This document shows positions 8,171 through 21,600 of a stretch of 64,000 nt of DNA, piece after piece. The position numbers and the translations under genes are program-made. The notes under the pieces were generated by a model. That model ran no database searches and was not told the origin of the DNA. It was given only the letters and a program-made list of their open reading frames with translations. Every line of letters starts with the position of its first letter. The first letter of the stretch is position 1. This DNA is from Callipepla californica brunnescens (Eukaryota > Chordata > Aves > Galliformes > Odontophoridae), in the NCBI GenBank assembly GCA_023055505.1, contig JALIRH010000002.1, positions 58,919,233 to 58,983,232 on the forward strand. Reading direction: 5' to 3'.

Positions 8171-11100
8171 GGAGTGAAGCTCTGTCTCGAGAATACTAAC
8201 TTAAAGGAGTCCCCAGTATTTAGAAAGGGAGGACTGGAGCTGGAGGCTGAGGCTGCATTGGGCCCACCACACTTGCTTCATCATTCATGGAATATACCCA
8301 ACCTCTCTTTTTCTCTTTCCTTTTCTCTCCCTTTCTCTCATCCTCTCCTCCCTTTCCCACCGGAGGGAAGCTCACTTTGCCATTGGATTACTGCTGCAGA
8401 GTTATTTTTCACAAAGGAAGGAATGATCTTTCCAGGTTCTGAATAATTAATGAGAAAAATAATAGTAATATAATAAATAAATAAATAAACAGACCTGGCA
8501 GGCTGGAAAGTTTCTGTAGCTGGATCAGTGAGTTGCAGGAACAACAAGGGCAATCAAGCGAGCTGCAGATTTCTCTTCCTCAATTGATTTATAATTGATG
8601 AATGGATTTTCTCGTGCAGCTGCAGCGTGGTTAAAAACTATTGAAGAGGTAGGTGTCCTGGGAGGTGTTATTTTGTAAGGGAGACAGTTAGGAGTAACTG
8701 GGTGCGTTTATCAGCAGGAGATCTGAGCAAGCAACATGATTACATTAGCTGTTAGTGGCTAGGATTCAACTTTCCACAGGCCTCCAACACCTGCAGCCAT
8801 GGAGGTGACTCACATGAAAATAGGTTTGTGCTGGCTTCTGGCTGTACTGGGCACTGATCTGGCACGCAGCTCCCATTGATTCAGCCAGCAGTGCCACCAG
8901 CATGCTATGCACTGCTGGGGAGGCAGCCAGGTCCAGCTGTGCAAGTGAAGGGGAGGTAATACACGGCAGCATTCCTCTCATTCATTTTAAGGAAATTGAG
9001 AGGGCACTCCCAGCCTTTAAGATGAGCATAGTTTCTATCCTTGCCTTGACTTTTTCCCCTTGCTGTAGGAATATTCCTGAAAATTAAGGCATTTTTGGTG
9101 CATCTTACATGGCAAAATTTTAAATGGTCTTTAAAAGAGATGCAAAGCTGTTACCACGTCTCTGTGTGGTGGGTGTTCACTACAGGTGTGAAGGAACCTT
9201 AGGACCATGAATTATGCAGTCACACCATAAACTGTCTGTACTTTGTTGTGGTACCTTTTAATGTATTACTCTTCGGGGGGAAAAACAATCTTCCAAAAGA
9301 TAAGGCCTCCAGTCATCAGGTTCTCCCTCAATACTTGTTAAAGTTTGCTTTAGTGCAGTATTCAAGAAGAGGACAAGATGTCAAGGCAGACAGAATAGTG
9401 AAGTCCTACTTTATTTTGTCTCCTCGAGTTTGTTCAGTTTGAGGATCATGTTCTTATCTGACCTTAAATTCACCCAAAATTCGCACACTGTTTTCCCTAT
9501 GTCTGGAAAGGTCTCAGCCTCTGCAGGGATAAGGAAGTGATGCTTAACTGTGTTTGGGTTTCAGACTCCAGCATGTTCGCACCCCATGTCCTTGAGGGGT
9601 TCATGAGGCTGACAGTTCCCAAGCCTTAGCCATGCAGAGGCAGAGAAGGCGGCAGTGGTCACCATTTCCTTCTGCAGCACACTTGAGATGGAGAAGTTCC
9701 CGCTGTTGAGAGCACATCACTGACCAAATGCAAAATGTTTGCAGCAGGAGTACAAACCTATTCCCAGCAGAGTGATTCAACCACTAGGCAACACAGCCAT
9801 GCTTCTACTCTGTCTCCCTGTGCATCACGGTGTCCCTCACACTGCTTTTCAGCACAACATCATCAGAGGAGGGGGAGAAGAACCCACTGAGGGCTGTTCA
9901 GAGGCAGCTGAACAGATGTGTGCTCACTGCTCCTGGGAAGGGGGCATGGATGCTTTCTCATGGAGGAGGGCTCTCACATATGGACATTATCTTCCACTAA
10001 CTTTGAGTGGTGGGAGGGTGTTGGGGGGGGGTGGGGAAGATTTAAGCCACATTTCGCCACTTTTTATATTTGCTATTGGATAGCAGAACATATGATAGGT
10101 GGCTTCATGCCCAGGAAGAGAGCTGTTTTGGATCCAGATCTAAGACACGTGGCCGAGGTGCCTCAGCCGATTCCCCTGCAGCTGCCAAAAAGCAGGTGAG
10201 GTGCAGTCCCACTGGCTGACCAGTGAGAAGGAGCACAAGGGGAGAGCTGGGGGGCTTATTTCCTCTCTATACCTTCCTGCTTGATCTTCTGCTTGACGGC
10301 AAGCATCCTATTCTGAGCACATATGCCTTCTGAAATAAAAGCAACCAACAAACCAACAATGTTCAACTCTACATGCTTCTACGGGTCACAAGATTTTCTT
10401 CTTTTTATTTGTTTATTTACTTATTTTTATTTGTACTCTGAATATTATTATTATTTTTTTTAATTTCACTCATGCCAGATTTCATGCTCTGAGAGAGAGG
10501 AATTCATTTATGAAGTAATGAAATGTGAAAATCTTACCTTGCTTCTCAATTCCAGGCTCCGGGCTTTGAAGTTAGAAAAAACATATAGTCAAACAAATAT
10601 GAGATTGTCCATAAAACACTGAAACCCAGCTTGACTTTGTTATTATTTTCAGCAAAATGACTAGTTACATCCTTTTTTCTTCATGTTCAGCCTGTGTTAA
10701 TTTTTCAGAGGAAGATCTTCTTGCTTCATTGGCCCAAATACACATTTTCATTCTCATTATTGCTGCAAAATGTGGTAGTGGAGGAAGAAAAATCTCTCTC
10801 CTCCAGATTTTTCATAGAAAACTATTTGAATTGCAGAATGTTATTAGTGAATGCATAAGAACCTACCTCCTTGCTTTCTGCTGCCAGATTTGGAAAGTTC
10901 GCTGTTACAAATAAATTGTTGATATTTTTTACAACTGTTACAAAAAGCCATGTAGCAGAATCCTCCAAACAGCCTTTGCACGACACCCTTTCTATGATAC
11001 AAACACACATAACTCCACAGGAGTTAAACACTCAAGAATATTCGGATTAACTTCTCTTTATCTGTACTGGCAAGAACGAAATTATAGCCTCACAAATGAC

Positions 11101-13560
11101 ATAACAGCAAAAAATGTTTACACAAACTAATAAACAGAAGAAACTACTCAGTTAAAGCATAACTTTTTAGATGTTTTAGAGAACTAGAAACAATAAAAAT
11201 GTCTGTGGAAATATGGTCTATAATATCCTTGAAAAATCCATACAGCTGAGTCCAATTTCTGTTATTGAATCCAGTCCTAAAAGAAGTGGTAAAGTTGAAC
11301 TATTCATCCTTAAGTTATTTTAATGTAGTGTGCCTATAAGCTAAGTTTTATTAACGGAGTAGGTTTGTGATTCTCAAGGCAATAAGTCACAGCGTAAACC
11401 CACAGAAAACTTGTTTTCAAGCTAACAAAGGGATTTGACAACAGATAAACCTGTACATTATCTCCCCACTTCTTTTTGCTTTTTTTTTTTAATTACTTTT
11501 TTTCCCTTCTATAATGCTTTAAAATATTAAACATGAGTATTTTAGGTGTCAGTTTGAATCAGTGGGAAAAATGGCTTCAGTCATCCTTTTCCATTTGCTT
11601 CCACGATCACACTGCTGCTAGGATATTATAATGAAAAAGTGCAAAATGATAATGCAGTAAAAATATTAGTTGTGTGAAACATAGTCTTAAAATATATCAA
11701 ATTGCTCATCAGTAGTGGGAAAAAAATTCTAACACTATCCTATTGTGAAATAGCTTTCTTTTGCATTTACAGAGAAATGAGTGCATGCCAGTTCTAAAAA
11801 CCAAAATCTAAAAAGCCCAGAGTGAATACAAGCCTATTTAGTTAAGTAATTGCCAGAAGAATCACTATTTGGAAAGTGCCATCTTTTTAGCTGAAAATTG
11901 TTACCATGAGTATCCACCATAGATGCAATGAATGAAGTCCAGTGGAGAGTAACTATCGTCATTTAGTTAATTACTTTATTGTAAAAAAAAAAAAAAGCAT
12001 AAAAGCGCAAAATGGAAATATTGCAGCAATTATTTATGTGATATCCACATTTCCAACTGCTTTAATTTGAAGGTTAAACAAGTTAAATGCATTTTAAAAA
12101 ATAATTGATCTATTTTTTATAGTACAATACATGAGATTTCTGGAATTGTATCATGATGTGGAGATCTGAATGCCCGTGCCTCAGGAGCCCCAGAGCATGC
12201 CATGGTCATGTATCCAGAACACAATGGTTGTATGAGGAGGAAGGCTATTGTTCTGAGCTGGAGGTTTCAGGGATTTTCTAGCAGAAATGTGCTATGAGGC
12301 ACTCCTCCATCTCCAGCTCTGTGCCATAGCTTCTCTCCCGTGATTCCATATGCAGCTGGTTAGTAGACTGCAGATCAGGTCAGGCAATTGTATTTGATGT
12401 GTGGGTTAGACCCATATGTAAAGGGGGAGAGAGGAAAAAATAGTGCTTTCTTACAAATTTGTGAGGCACTACCACAGTAAAAGTAAGATGTGTTTGGAAT
12501 CACGAAGTACAAAATGTGTGAGACCTGAGATTTCCTTATGTATGTAATATCCACATTTTTGTAAAGATGAAAATAAGTTGTGCTGTGACTACTTCTTGCT
12601 TTTTACCATCATCAGTAATAATCCAGCGTATTCTTATACACCTCAGTGACCGAACTGAATGTTCAATACTTTGGGTAAAACTGGGTGAAGGAGCTGGAAG
12701 TGTGCTTGGCTGCTGGCAGCCCAACGTCACTGTCTTCTCACTTTAGCTGCCGAAACCATTGGATGTTTCTGGAATAGCATCTACCGATGTAAAGACTTCT
12801 TGTCCATTATTAGAAAGACATTGTATCTGGCCTAGGCTGAAACTGAGAAAAGAGATGCCTGGTAGTTAGAACACTCTCAAGAGAAATGTGGTGTGTGTAT
12901 ACTGCAGAGAGAAGAAAAAAACCCCACATTTCTATCAAAATCAGAGCCATGATTTGTCCATATCCTGAGACAGCTATCAGCTTGCAATGTAATGTTGTCA
13001 ATTCCCAGATTCAAGGAAAACAATGTATTTATATAATACATTTTGTTTTGAAAATGTGACATCACATAGATCTAAAGAATTAGATGTTAAGCATATTTAC
13101 CGCTTTAAATATGTTAAAAATCAGTGAATCAACGTATATGAGTTGACTTTAAGAGAGTATGGTTGCCTTTATCCATGAATTTAAACACATTCAGAGGTGT
13201 AATAGACAAACCATGAGATTAGGTTCTCTATTAATTCATTTAAGGTTTAATCTTGAAACTGCTGTTACACTCAGTGTCTTCTATGTGCGTCTCTTGAAAA
13301 ATAAGCAAAACCTTAACATAAAACAGTGAAGTATATTCTTTATCTAACTATTCAGAGTTTATTGTCGTGTATAAAGAGAATGATATAGACCTCTGTAAAT
13401 TGAGAAAAAAAGTTATACATTTTTTCTCATTATGTAAATCTTTGCACTGGAAAATAATTATATATAATGATATTCAAACCAGTGCAGTCAAATTAAGACA
13501 GTGAAAAAGAATGAAGACTATTGTAAGATGTTCAAGTCATTCTCATCACATAACCTGAAG
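8171..13560. other. Intergenic, no gene seen
   Basis: Unique-looking AT-rich sequence. It contains (TAAA)n at about 8472-8490, a G-rich tract at 10012-10036, T/A tracts near 10430-10460 and 11478-11510, and an A tract near 11982-11995. Scattered frames of 60-114 codons carry no recognisable domain. Confidence 0.6.
10012..10036 (+). other. G-quadruplex-capable segment
   Basis: GGG-A-GGG-TGTT-G9-T-GGGG, with four or more G3 runs and loops of one to four bases, standing alone in AT-rich surroundings. Confidence 0.65.
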
Positions 13561-13673
13561 CGTATTTACATTTTTACATCAGCATTAACTATACCATGGA
13601 TGAAGTTTATCACTGAAGAGTGTTTACATTTTTACATCAGCATTAAGTATACCATGGGTGAAATTCATCACTA
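13561..13673 (+). repeat. Tandem duplication, two 58-bp copies
   Basis: The sequence beginning TTTACATTTTTACATCAGCA at 13565 recurs at 13623, a 58-base period, and both copies continue through ATACCATGG and ATCACT with few differences. The second copy ends next to the CR1 3' end at 13678. Confidence 0.85.
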
Positions 13674-13677
13674 GTGG

Positions 13678-13965
13678 TCACAGAATCACAGAACTGTGGG
13701 GGTTGGAAGGGACCTCTGGAGATCAGCCAGTCCAAACCCTGCTAAAGCAGGTTCCCTGTAATAGATTAAACATGAAAGCATGCAGGTGGGTTTTAAATAT
13801 CCATGGAGAAGGAAACTCTATAACCTCTCTGGGCAGCCTGTTCCAGTGCTGTGTCACCTTCACAGTAAAGTTTTTCCTCATGTTTGTGTGGAGCTTCCTT
13901 TGTTCCAGTTTGTGCCCACTGGCCCTTGTTCGATTGCTGGGCACCACTGAAAGGATTGCTGGTGA
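13678..13965 (-). mobile_element. CR1 LINE, 5'-truncated 3' end
   Basis: Read on the minus strand, this is the 3' end of a CR1 retrotransposon: the end of the reverse-transcriptase ORF, a short 3' UTR and degenerate terminal octamers (TCACAGAA units on the plus strand at 13679-13695). The minus-strand frame shows WNRLPREVIEFPS followed by an IFKTHLHAF-like stretch, the typical CR1 ORF2 C-terminus, matching the equivalent part of the larger CR1 at 51270-51345. Only about 290 bases remain, which fits 5' truncation during target-primed reverse transcription. Terminal octamers are eroded, suggesting an old insertion. Confidence 0.93.
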
Positions 13966-16900
13966 ATTTACTAAGAGGTACCTGGCCAAATGAGTTTAAT
14001 TGAAACTTACCATGAGAAACAAAGATCATGTATTTGACATGAATAAGCACAAGCACAGATAAACAGAAAACCTTTGAAATGCATGAGAATTTACAATGAT
14101 AGCCTATGGTTAAAAATAGATAACACTCAAAAATGAATGCATATTTATATATAAGCTACAGATGTAACTGGAAATTAGATCCCTAGTTAAAGATGGATAG
14201 CATTTTCTTATGTAAGATTCTGGAGTGTTTCTTATTGTTAGATGTAATCGTTCAGACAAGAATTTTTATGACTGATGTCTGCCTCACACTGCGTATCTTG
14301 CTTTTATATAAAAAGAAGGCTTCAGCAAAATAGTTTAACTGTTTCCAGGAATGATGATCAGAAAAGAATGATTTGGTTTGCTAATGTTAAAAATCTGTGT
14401 GACATTATCGTATAATCTGCCTCACAGTAAATGAAGTAAATTTAGGAAAGAGGGTACCTTGAGGCCAGAAAGAGATGCATTTTGCTTTTCCTAAAAAATA
14501 CACACTGGTTTGGTAGAGTTATCATTGGGTATACCTGCTGTAATATTTTATTTATTTCTTTGTAGATTTCATATTTACAACGCATGTTCAAGGCTGACAG
14601 TCTCAGTGCAGAGCTAAGCAAGTAACTCCCTATAATTGTTCCTCTAATGCGCCTCAGCTACTCTAGAATGAGGGCAAGAAGACTGTCTTTTGTCTGCTCT
14701 TATTCCTTCTTCTTTGCTGTCTGCATTGCTACAGGGCAGCCTGAAGAAGGATATGTTAATCATACTTGAATAAAAGTATAACTGGGGAGCAGAGATGGGA
14801 CAGGGGAAGGTATCTGCAGGATTTAGGGTTGGAAAGGTGTGACAACAGGCTCAGGAGGAGGCTGCAGAAAAGGTCAGGCAAATGAAGCAAAAGAAATCAG
14901 GAAGAAAGGTGAAAACAGCTTGTGAAGAGGAAAAGACAGAGCTAGGATCAGAAAGATTAGAAAAGATCCGTAGCCACTAAAACGCATCCCCTCCCAGGAC
15001 ATGGAATAGTGCTCAGTGTTTTGCTTTATCTACATTCTTCTGCTGTTTCCTAAATAACTAGGGCACCACTGGAATCATTAATCTCCCATTTCCCATAACA
15101 GTGAGTCCATAATTCCCATTAACTGTACCCTTGTCTCAGGTGATAAACTTCTGCTTGGAATTCAGATTCCAGCACCATTGTTCACAGTGCGAGAACTGGA
15201 AAGATTTCACGTGATTAACATTTTTGTCAGACTAAGAAACAAAGAAGTGATTATATTCCTTCCTTTATAGGCCCTACTTCATCCCACTCGATTGACAGTT
15301 GTCTGTGAATGAGGCACTGCTTCAAAAATTGGCTTTTGCTTACACATCTCCTAATTTAAAATGTTTGGCCTTGCAGACAGAATGTTTTGTTTAAAAATGG
15401 TTCTTGAATGCAGTGATAGAGGAAAATGACACGAGCAGGCATTTTGACACACATCAGGCATACTATGTGTGTTTATTTGTGTGTGTTTGTGTGTGTGCAC
15501 ACAGGGACATGCATTACATACATGTGTATGTGTTATGCATTCCCTCTTTTCAAATGTCCTTTGTGAACTGAAGATAGAATAAAAAGAAGCAGAGAGTTAG
15601 ATAATCTAATAAAGAGCTCTGGCGATATAACTTACCTTATTTGAAGGAGAACTGCCAAATCTAACATGAGAATCTGTAAAAATGATGTTGTTCAGATGTG
15701 AGAGTTTCAAGGATTGCAACTATTGGCTGGAGATATTTAGAGACTTTCTGCTTCTTCCAACAGTGTTAGTGCCACAATACGCTGTAACTAACTGATTGCA
15801 GCAAGGCTCCATGCTAAATTTATGTATACAGAGCTTCCATATCAATCAAAAAATGTATGCAGATAGCTAGTGTCAATGCAGGCACTGAGCCATTTGTAAG
15901 TTTAAAGTTACTGGTTTACATTAACATTTGCAGTGCTTGAGTTATTTTGTTGTTTTCCTTAATGTGAAAGGGATATGGACTGAACTGCCAGATGTGTTAG
16001 TCCTGCCAAATTATTTGTAGTGTATCTAATGCTTTCCTTGAGCCAGTTGGTCAATCAGTCAATGATTCTTTCCCCCTAGATTACTCCTAGGAAAGAAAAC
16101 AAACGTAAGAATTTAACAGCAGAAGTGGAAAATAAGAGAGAACACACTTTTCTCTTGCTTCTTTTCTGCTACTCTATAGAAATAAGACATGATGTAATCT
16201 ATATAAAGTAACATGCATCTAACCCTTGGTGCCATCCAAGACATAAGGAAACAGAACAATATCTATTTGTGGGAAATCAAATGAAGGAGAATGTTATAAC
16301 TCTCAGTTTATAGCAATGCAAATTTATAATCACACCGACAAGAATTCAGATATCTGGTTTCCATATATATGTTATATATATCAGTTTTTCCCAGTACTTT
16401 ACAGAGACGCACACAGACACACAGTCCTTTAGTGTGTGATGGAAGTTATTACTTAGACACATCTGCAGGAAAACCTCATCTTTATGCACTATTTCAGAAT
16501 CATTGGTAATCTTTGATATTACTGAAGAAGTTATTTCAAAATATTTTTTGCAATAGTCAATCAAGAGTGATAAGGAAAGTATACTATGCCATATGAAAAC
16601 CACAAATATGGATATTTTGGTATCAGATTAGAAGCATTGTTATCTAAGAACAATGCAGTTTTCATTAAGGCTGTTCAGAATAGCCTAAGCAGATCTAAAC
16701 TTCATGATTTCTCTGGCTTTTCAGTTAAAAATTTTTCCTTTTGATGTACTCATTTCTTGTCAGTAATTCTGCATCGCTTCTCTTTTGCGGTATACAATAA
16801 AGTTTCATATATTCCTAAAAGCGATAAAATATTGTTTGGATACAGCAAAGGTTGGGGAAATAAGCAAGGAAAATTTAGCGATAGCTCCTCTGCTGTACAG

Positions 16901-18535
16901 ACTGACTCAACATGCTCATGACCTCAACTTGCCTGTACCTTCTAAGACTGTCTCCTATGGAATCTGAAGTATGGTGAAGGAGTTCTATTTTGTCACATCT
17001 TGTTGTTTGGCACCACATTACATCAGAAGATGTAGCATCCAAAGGTTAAGCTGGAGATGTTTTTCTTCTCAGGGCAAGAGCATTACGCTGAGCACACTCC
17101 TGAAAGTACTTATATTTGGCTCTATGTAGGTAATATTCCATTTGGTACCATTAAAAACAAATGAAAAATGGACACAGAGAGCCAAATTGAGGAATGATAA
17201 TGTTCTGTTTTAGTTATGCCTCAGAATAATCATTTGGACAGACCTATTTCCAAGAGGGGCTAAGCTTTATTTTCCCTTAAATTGTGGAGCTTGTGTCAGA
17301 CCCTTCTTTCTACAGTCAAAACAGATGGGGAAGAAGTGGAACAGATATGGAGAACAGGGACAGATCTGGAAGCCAGGCTTGTAGCTTCTGCTCCAAGTGG
17401 AGGGATGTGGCAATGTTGGGTGCATGATCTGTGTTCAGTAGTGTCATGCTCAGTTTTGCTTTCGCCCTTCTGAATGCATACATACAGCAAGTCACTGCTT
17501 CATGCAACTGGTTTTTTGTTTATTTTTAATTTTATTGTGTCAGCTTAAAAACAATTAAAATGATAGATGTCACGAGAATCTACTATTAAATTTTGTTTGA
17601 AAATCTCTAGTCCTTATAGGTTCCTCATTACACAAATTAATGTTGTTTTACATATTGTGTTTTCAGAGGAAGAAATTAGTTTTTTGTGGGTGTTTAGATC
17701 ACATAGTTGTAACATTCCCATAAAAGCAAAAAAAATAAAATCAATAGGAAGTGAGCAATATGTAAAGAAAAAACCCAAAAAACAAATACAGTACTGTTAT
17801 AAATACCTTTTAAATGTCATCAAAATCCTGGAAGCACTGAGAAATACAAATGGAAAAAAACAACAAACACAGATTCAACTAGATGCAGCATTTTGTGCTT
17901 TCCCCCTGGAATTTATCATCACATGTACTTCTGTGCTATTTTTACAAACTGTTTAGCTAATGATAGAACAGGACTCTTCAGTACTTCAGATTAAGCAATA
18001 AGATCCTACCAAATCCAAGGACATAAAGTGCAGTAGGTAGATGTGACACTTCTTCAGACTTCTGCTCATCGATTAAAGTCAAGTGAGTTTTGCAGGTTTT
18101 GCAGTCTTTAACAAAAGTCAGCTGAACTTGCCAGAAAATCTCCCTTCTATTTAATTGTGATAGGGATGAAGTTGTAAACTTGGGTAGGTTTTCATGGTTG
18201 AAATGTTTGATAAAAATTTATGCTGTGACTACTCAAACCCTTTTCTTGACTGAAGAAGGTGGGGTTAATTTGTCCAGAATTTCACCTATTCACAATTCAT
18301 CAAAAGGAACCCATTTTACTTGTTAGTGACAGGTAAAGACATCTATACATGTTATTATTATTATTAATTTTTTAATATTTGATTAAGAGTTTTATGAGAG
18401 CCTTGAAGCAATGAACTGAACATAATTATTCAGTAAACTGTTTGATACAATTTAATTTTTATCAGAACCATGTGACTGGATGTCCAAATAACTTGACAAT
18501 GTTTTTGATGTTTTTACTGAACTCAGTTTACCCCA
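13966..18535. other. Intergenic, no gene seen
   Basis: Unique AT-rich sequence with a (TG)n-like run at about 15465-15505. Frames of up to 129 codons (17567-17956) show no domain, signal or biased composition that would support a gene. Confidence 0.6.
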
Positions 18536-18537
18536 TT

Positions 18538-18650
18538 TTATATTATATTATATTATATTATATTATATTATATTATATTATATTATATTATATTATATTT
18601 TATTTTATTTTATTTTATTTTATTTTATTTTATTTTATTTTATTTTATTG
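18538..18650 (+). repeat. Compound pentanucleotide microsatellite
   Basis: About a dozen TATTA units (18538-18598) switch abruptly to about ten TTTTA units (18599-18650). The 71-codon plus-strand frame here is only a translation of the repeat. Confidence 0.95.
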
Positions 18651-18652
18651 TT

Positions 18653-21600
18653 GTTAATTTGTTTGGCTGTTTTCTTCCTTCTTCTTTTTTATTTCTTTCC
18701 ATTCTGCAAAGGAATGACATGTCTAGTTTGATCATTTAGCCAAAAATATTTACTTCATGAAGTACATTATGATTTGATTATAACTAAGAGGGAGGGTGAA
18801 TTGCCAGAATGTTAATATTTCTTGTTAAGCAAATCTGGAATATAGATCAATTGCAAGTACCAAACATGATGAAAGTGAATCTGGAATTTCTTGCGTCTCC
18901 TCTAGTAAAACATAAACAGATGCAAAATGTCCAACATCATATTTCTGGTCAAGTTTTGATGCTTGTTGTTATACCTAAACCTAACTAAGTTTACTGTATT
19001 TGGAGAACTTTACACTGTGCAGCTTCAAGGTTTTGTTTTGAAGTGCTTTATTTAACCTATGGTAGTTCTGTATGTTACAGTCCTCTGAGGTTTACATTCA
19101 TTATTGTAAAGCATTAAGAAGGTCCTGACAGCAAAATAAATTTACTTAGCTTATTTATTTAACTTGATCATTTGTATGTATTTGGTTGAGGTGAGACATA
19201 CAAAATAATTAAATTGTTCCTTGATTTGGTATCATTTAGGGGCCTTAAAACAAACTAACAAACAAACAAAAATAGAACCCTCTAAGAATTTACTCCATAG
19301 ATTTCATTTCTGAATAAGTTTTCCAAAGTTTACTCAGAAAGTTGTCTTACTTTCAGGACAATCATCTTTCAGCAAATCCACACAGGAATATTAGTCTTAT
19401 TTAATTTAATCACCAAATCCTAACAACTAAGTATTCACTTCATTAAAGGCACTCAGAAATTCTGACCAGCTGTTTCCTGCTGCTTGGCTGGGGACAAGGT
19501 GGAGAAAGACAAGCAATTCAATCCTCAGCAACCCTCAGTTGTGTTAACCGTAATTCTGCCACATAATTACACTTTCATGATTTTATTCATACACTAGAAC
19601 CTAAGATGGGTTCTGTGACTTAGGGACTCCAACTTTGACATGCTTAAATTTCATGTTGTAAACACAAAAATTTTCAGAGATTTTGGTAAACATCTCAAAC
19701 TAAGCCTTTGGAACTCTTTCTCTCACCCTCTTTCTCTCTTTTTTATGAAGCGTTTTAAATTACAGTTGTCAAATAGATTAAAAAGGGAGCTATAATTAAC
19801 GTGGCTGTTGTATATGCAAATGATATATTGGTTACTTGCTCTGTTCCTGGAAATTGTTTTCTGTTCTGGTTCAAATACAGAATTCTGGAGAATTAAGAAC
19901 ACTCTCAGTGATCAAGGTGTTTTTAAAGCTGGTAGTAATCTTCATGCACTGAAGGTAAAAAGAAATAGTGATTACAAGTGAAGAGTGACTAAAATATGTA
20001 TCTATTTGACTGTATGAACTGGCATGCCACTTGCCAGTGAAAGTAAGTGTTAAGACATCAAAATATAAATCCATATTGCAAGTCAATAGTTTAAGTAGAT
20101 GTAAATCAGTGGAGTTATATGGGCTTCAGCTAAGCTCTGCTTATTTATACAGCTGGGTCTGGCTATTAGTTGCTGCTAAAGTGGAAAAGTTGTCTGATTC
20201 CGTCATAATTCAGAAAACCTCCTGGTGAAAGTTGTGCTTATCCCTGGAAACAGAATTTAGCATTCTGTACAGCTTGTAGTGAAAATCAGGCAAATCCAAA
20301 TGGGATCAAAACTACTTCCTGTCCACCAGCACAGGAAACCCTGAGCAGGGCAGCGTGAAATCCTGGCTCTACTGGGTGTGCAATCAGCCCAGTCCAGGTG
20401 TCTACATCCACTTCTACACCACAGGTTTATTCTGTCTCTCTGGTATGAGGCTGTTACTGATTTACTGATTTTCTTTGAAAGAGAGGACAAACTTTTTTTT
20501 TTTTTTTCTATAAATCATATGATATATTTTTGCAAATTTTGGTAATTTTGATCTGTCCTCTGCATTGTCTTTCCCAGTAGAGGGCCCCATCCTTTGAGCT
20601 AAGGGAGTGGCTTGTGGTGAGCTGTATACACTATTACCATTGCATAGGTTAACTAAACAGCAAATGAAATGCATTAATTTCCCCTTGCCCTGGCATTTCG
20701 AAGTCAATGAGAAACTTCTCACAATGCTGTTGGCGGCTTTATTTTATTTGAACTCACTGGTCATACACTCACGTCTGTACATACATCCACATTTGGATAC
20801 TGATTTTGGACTTAATTTTGTCCGATTTTCCAACTCCGGCATCGTGTTCTCCAACCGTTTACTCTCCACCTTCTGATTATAAGTTAATTGAAACGTTGTT
20901 GCTGAGCAAGAATATTCTACTCAACTTATTTGACCAGTCACAGTTCCAGGTAAGGATCTTAGAAAATAACATACTGATTTATTCCTGACACAGTTTGCAA
21001 ATTATCAGCTGTGATCTCCTTTTTATCTTTCTGTAAAAAAATACTTGAGGTTGCTTTTCTTTTTATTATTGTTTTGAAGAAAGATTATCTAATACTCAAA
21101 TAATATTCACATTTCATTTAATTTTCTATGTTATATGCTGGAGACAGAAATTGTAGTACAGTGCTTTCATGGAAATGTGTAAGTAAGAAAAAGAAAGAAG
21201 GAAGTAGGTAGGTGGTAGTCTGACACTACTGCATAGTCATCTGCTTGTCATGGTTACTGAGTTTATACTTATCTGTTTGCAATAAAGATGAGCATCCCTA
21301 GGAAGAAAAATAATATTTGCTCAGTGTTTCTTTTCTCCTTCAAATCCCATTGTAACACTAGTTTTTCCTATTGCTGCTGTTCATTTAATCAGTAACTTCA
21401 TCTCAATGGGCTTTCATGCCCTGAAGAGATATACAGGCTTACAAGGATCAGATGGTGTAGAGATAAAAAACTGGGAGACTTGCTGACCATGTAGTTGATC
21501 CAGAAAACTGCAAAACTGTCACCTGCAGTTTACTAAAGTGTAGCTTTTATCAGAATTATATACTTTTGCCCTACTTTCTTAACAGGAAAGATAAAAATGC

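Noticed and set aside
17567..17956. 129-codon plus-strand frame
   Set aside because: AT-rich, lysine/isoleucine-biased by base composition, no domain. A chance frame of this length is expected in 64 kb of six-frame AT-rich DNA.
18442..18657. 71-codon plus-strand frame with repeated YYIIL/FYFIL pattern
   Set aside because: Direct translation of the pentanucleotide microsatellite.
20335..20400. Sequence resembling the 'TGAAATCCTGGC' ancient amniote repeat
   Set aside because: Only about 12 bases match what I remember; too short to support a call.
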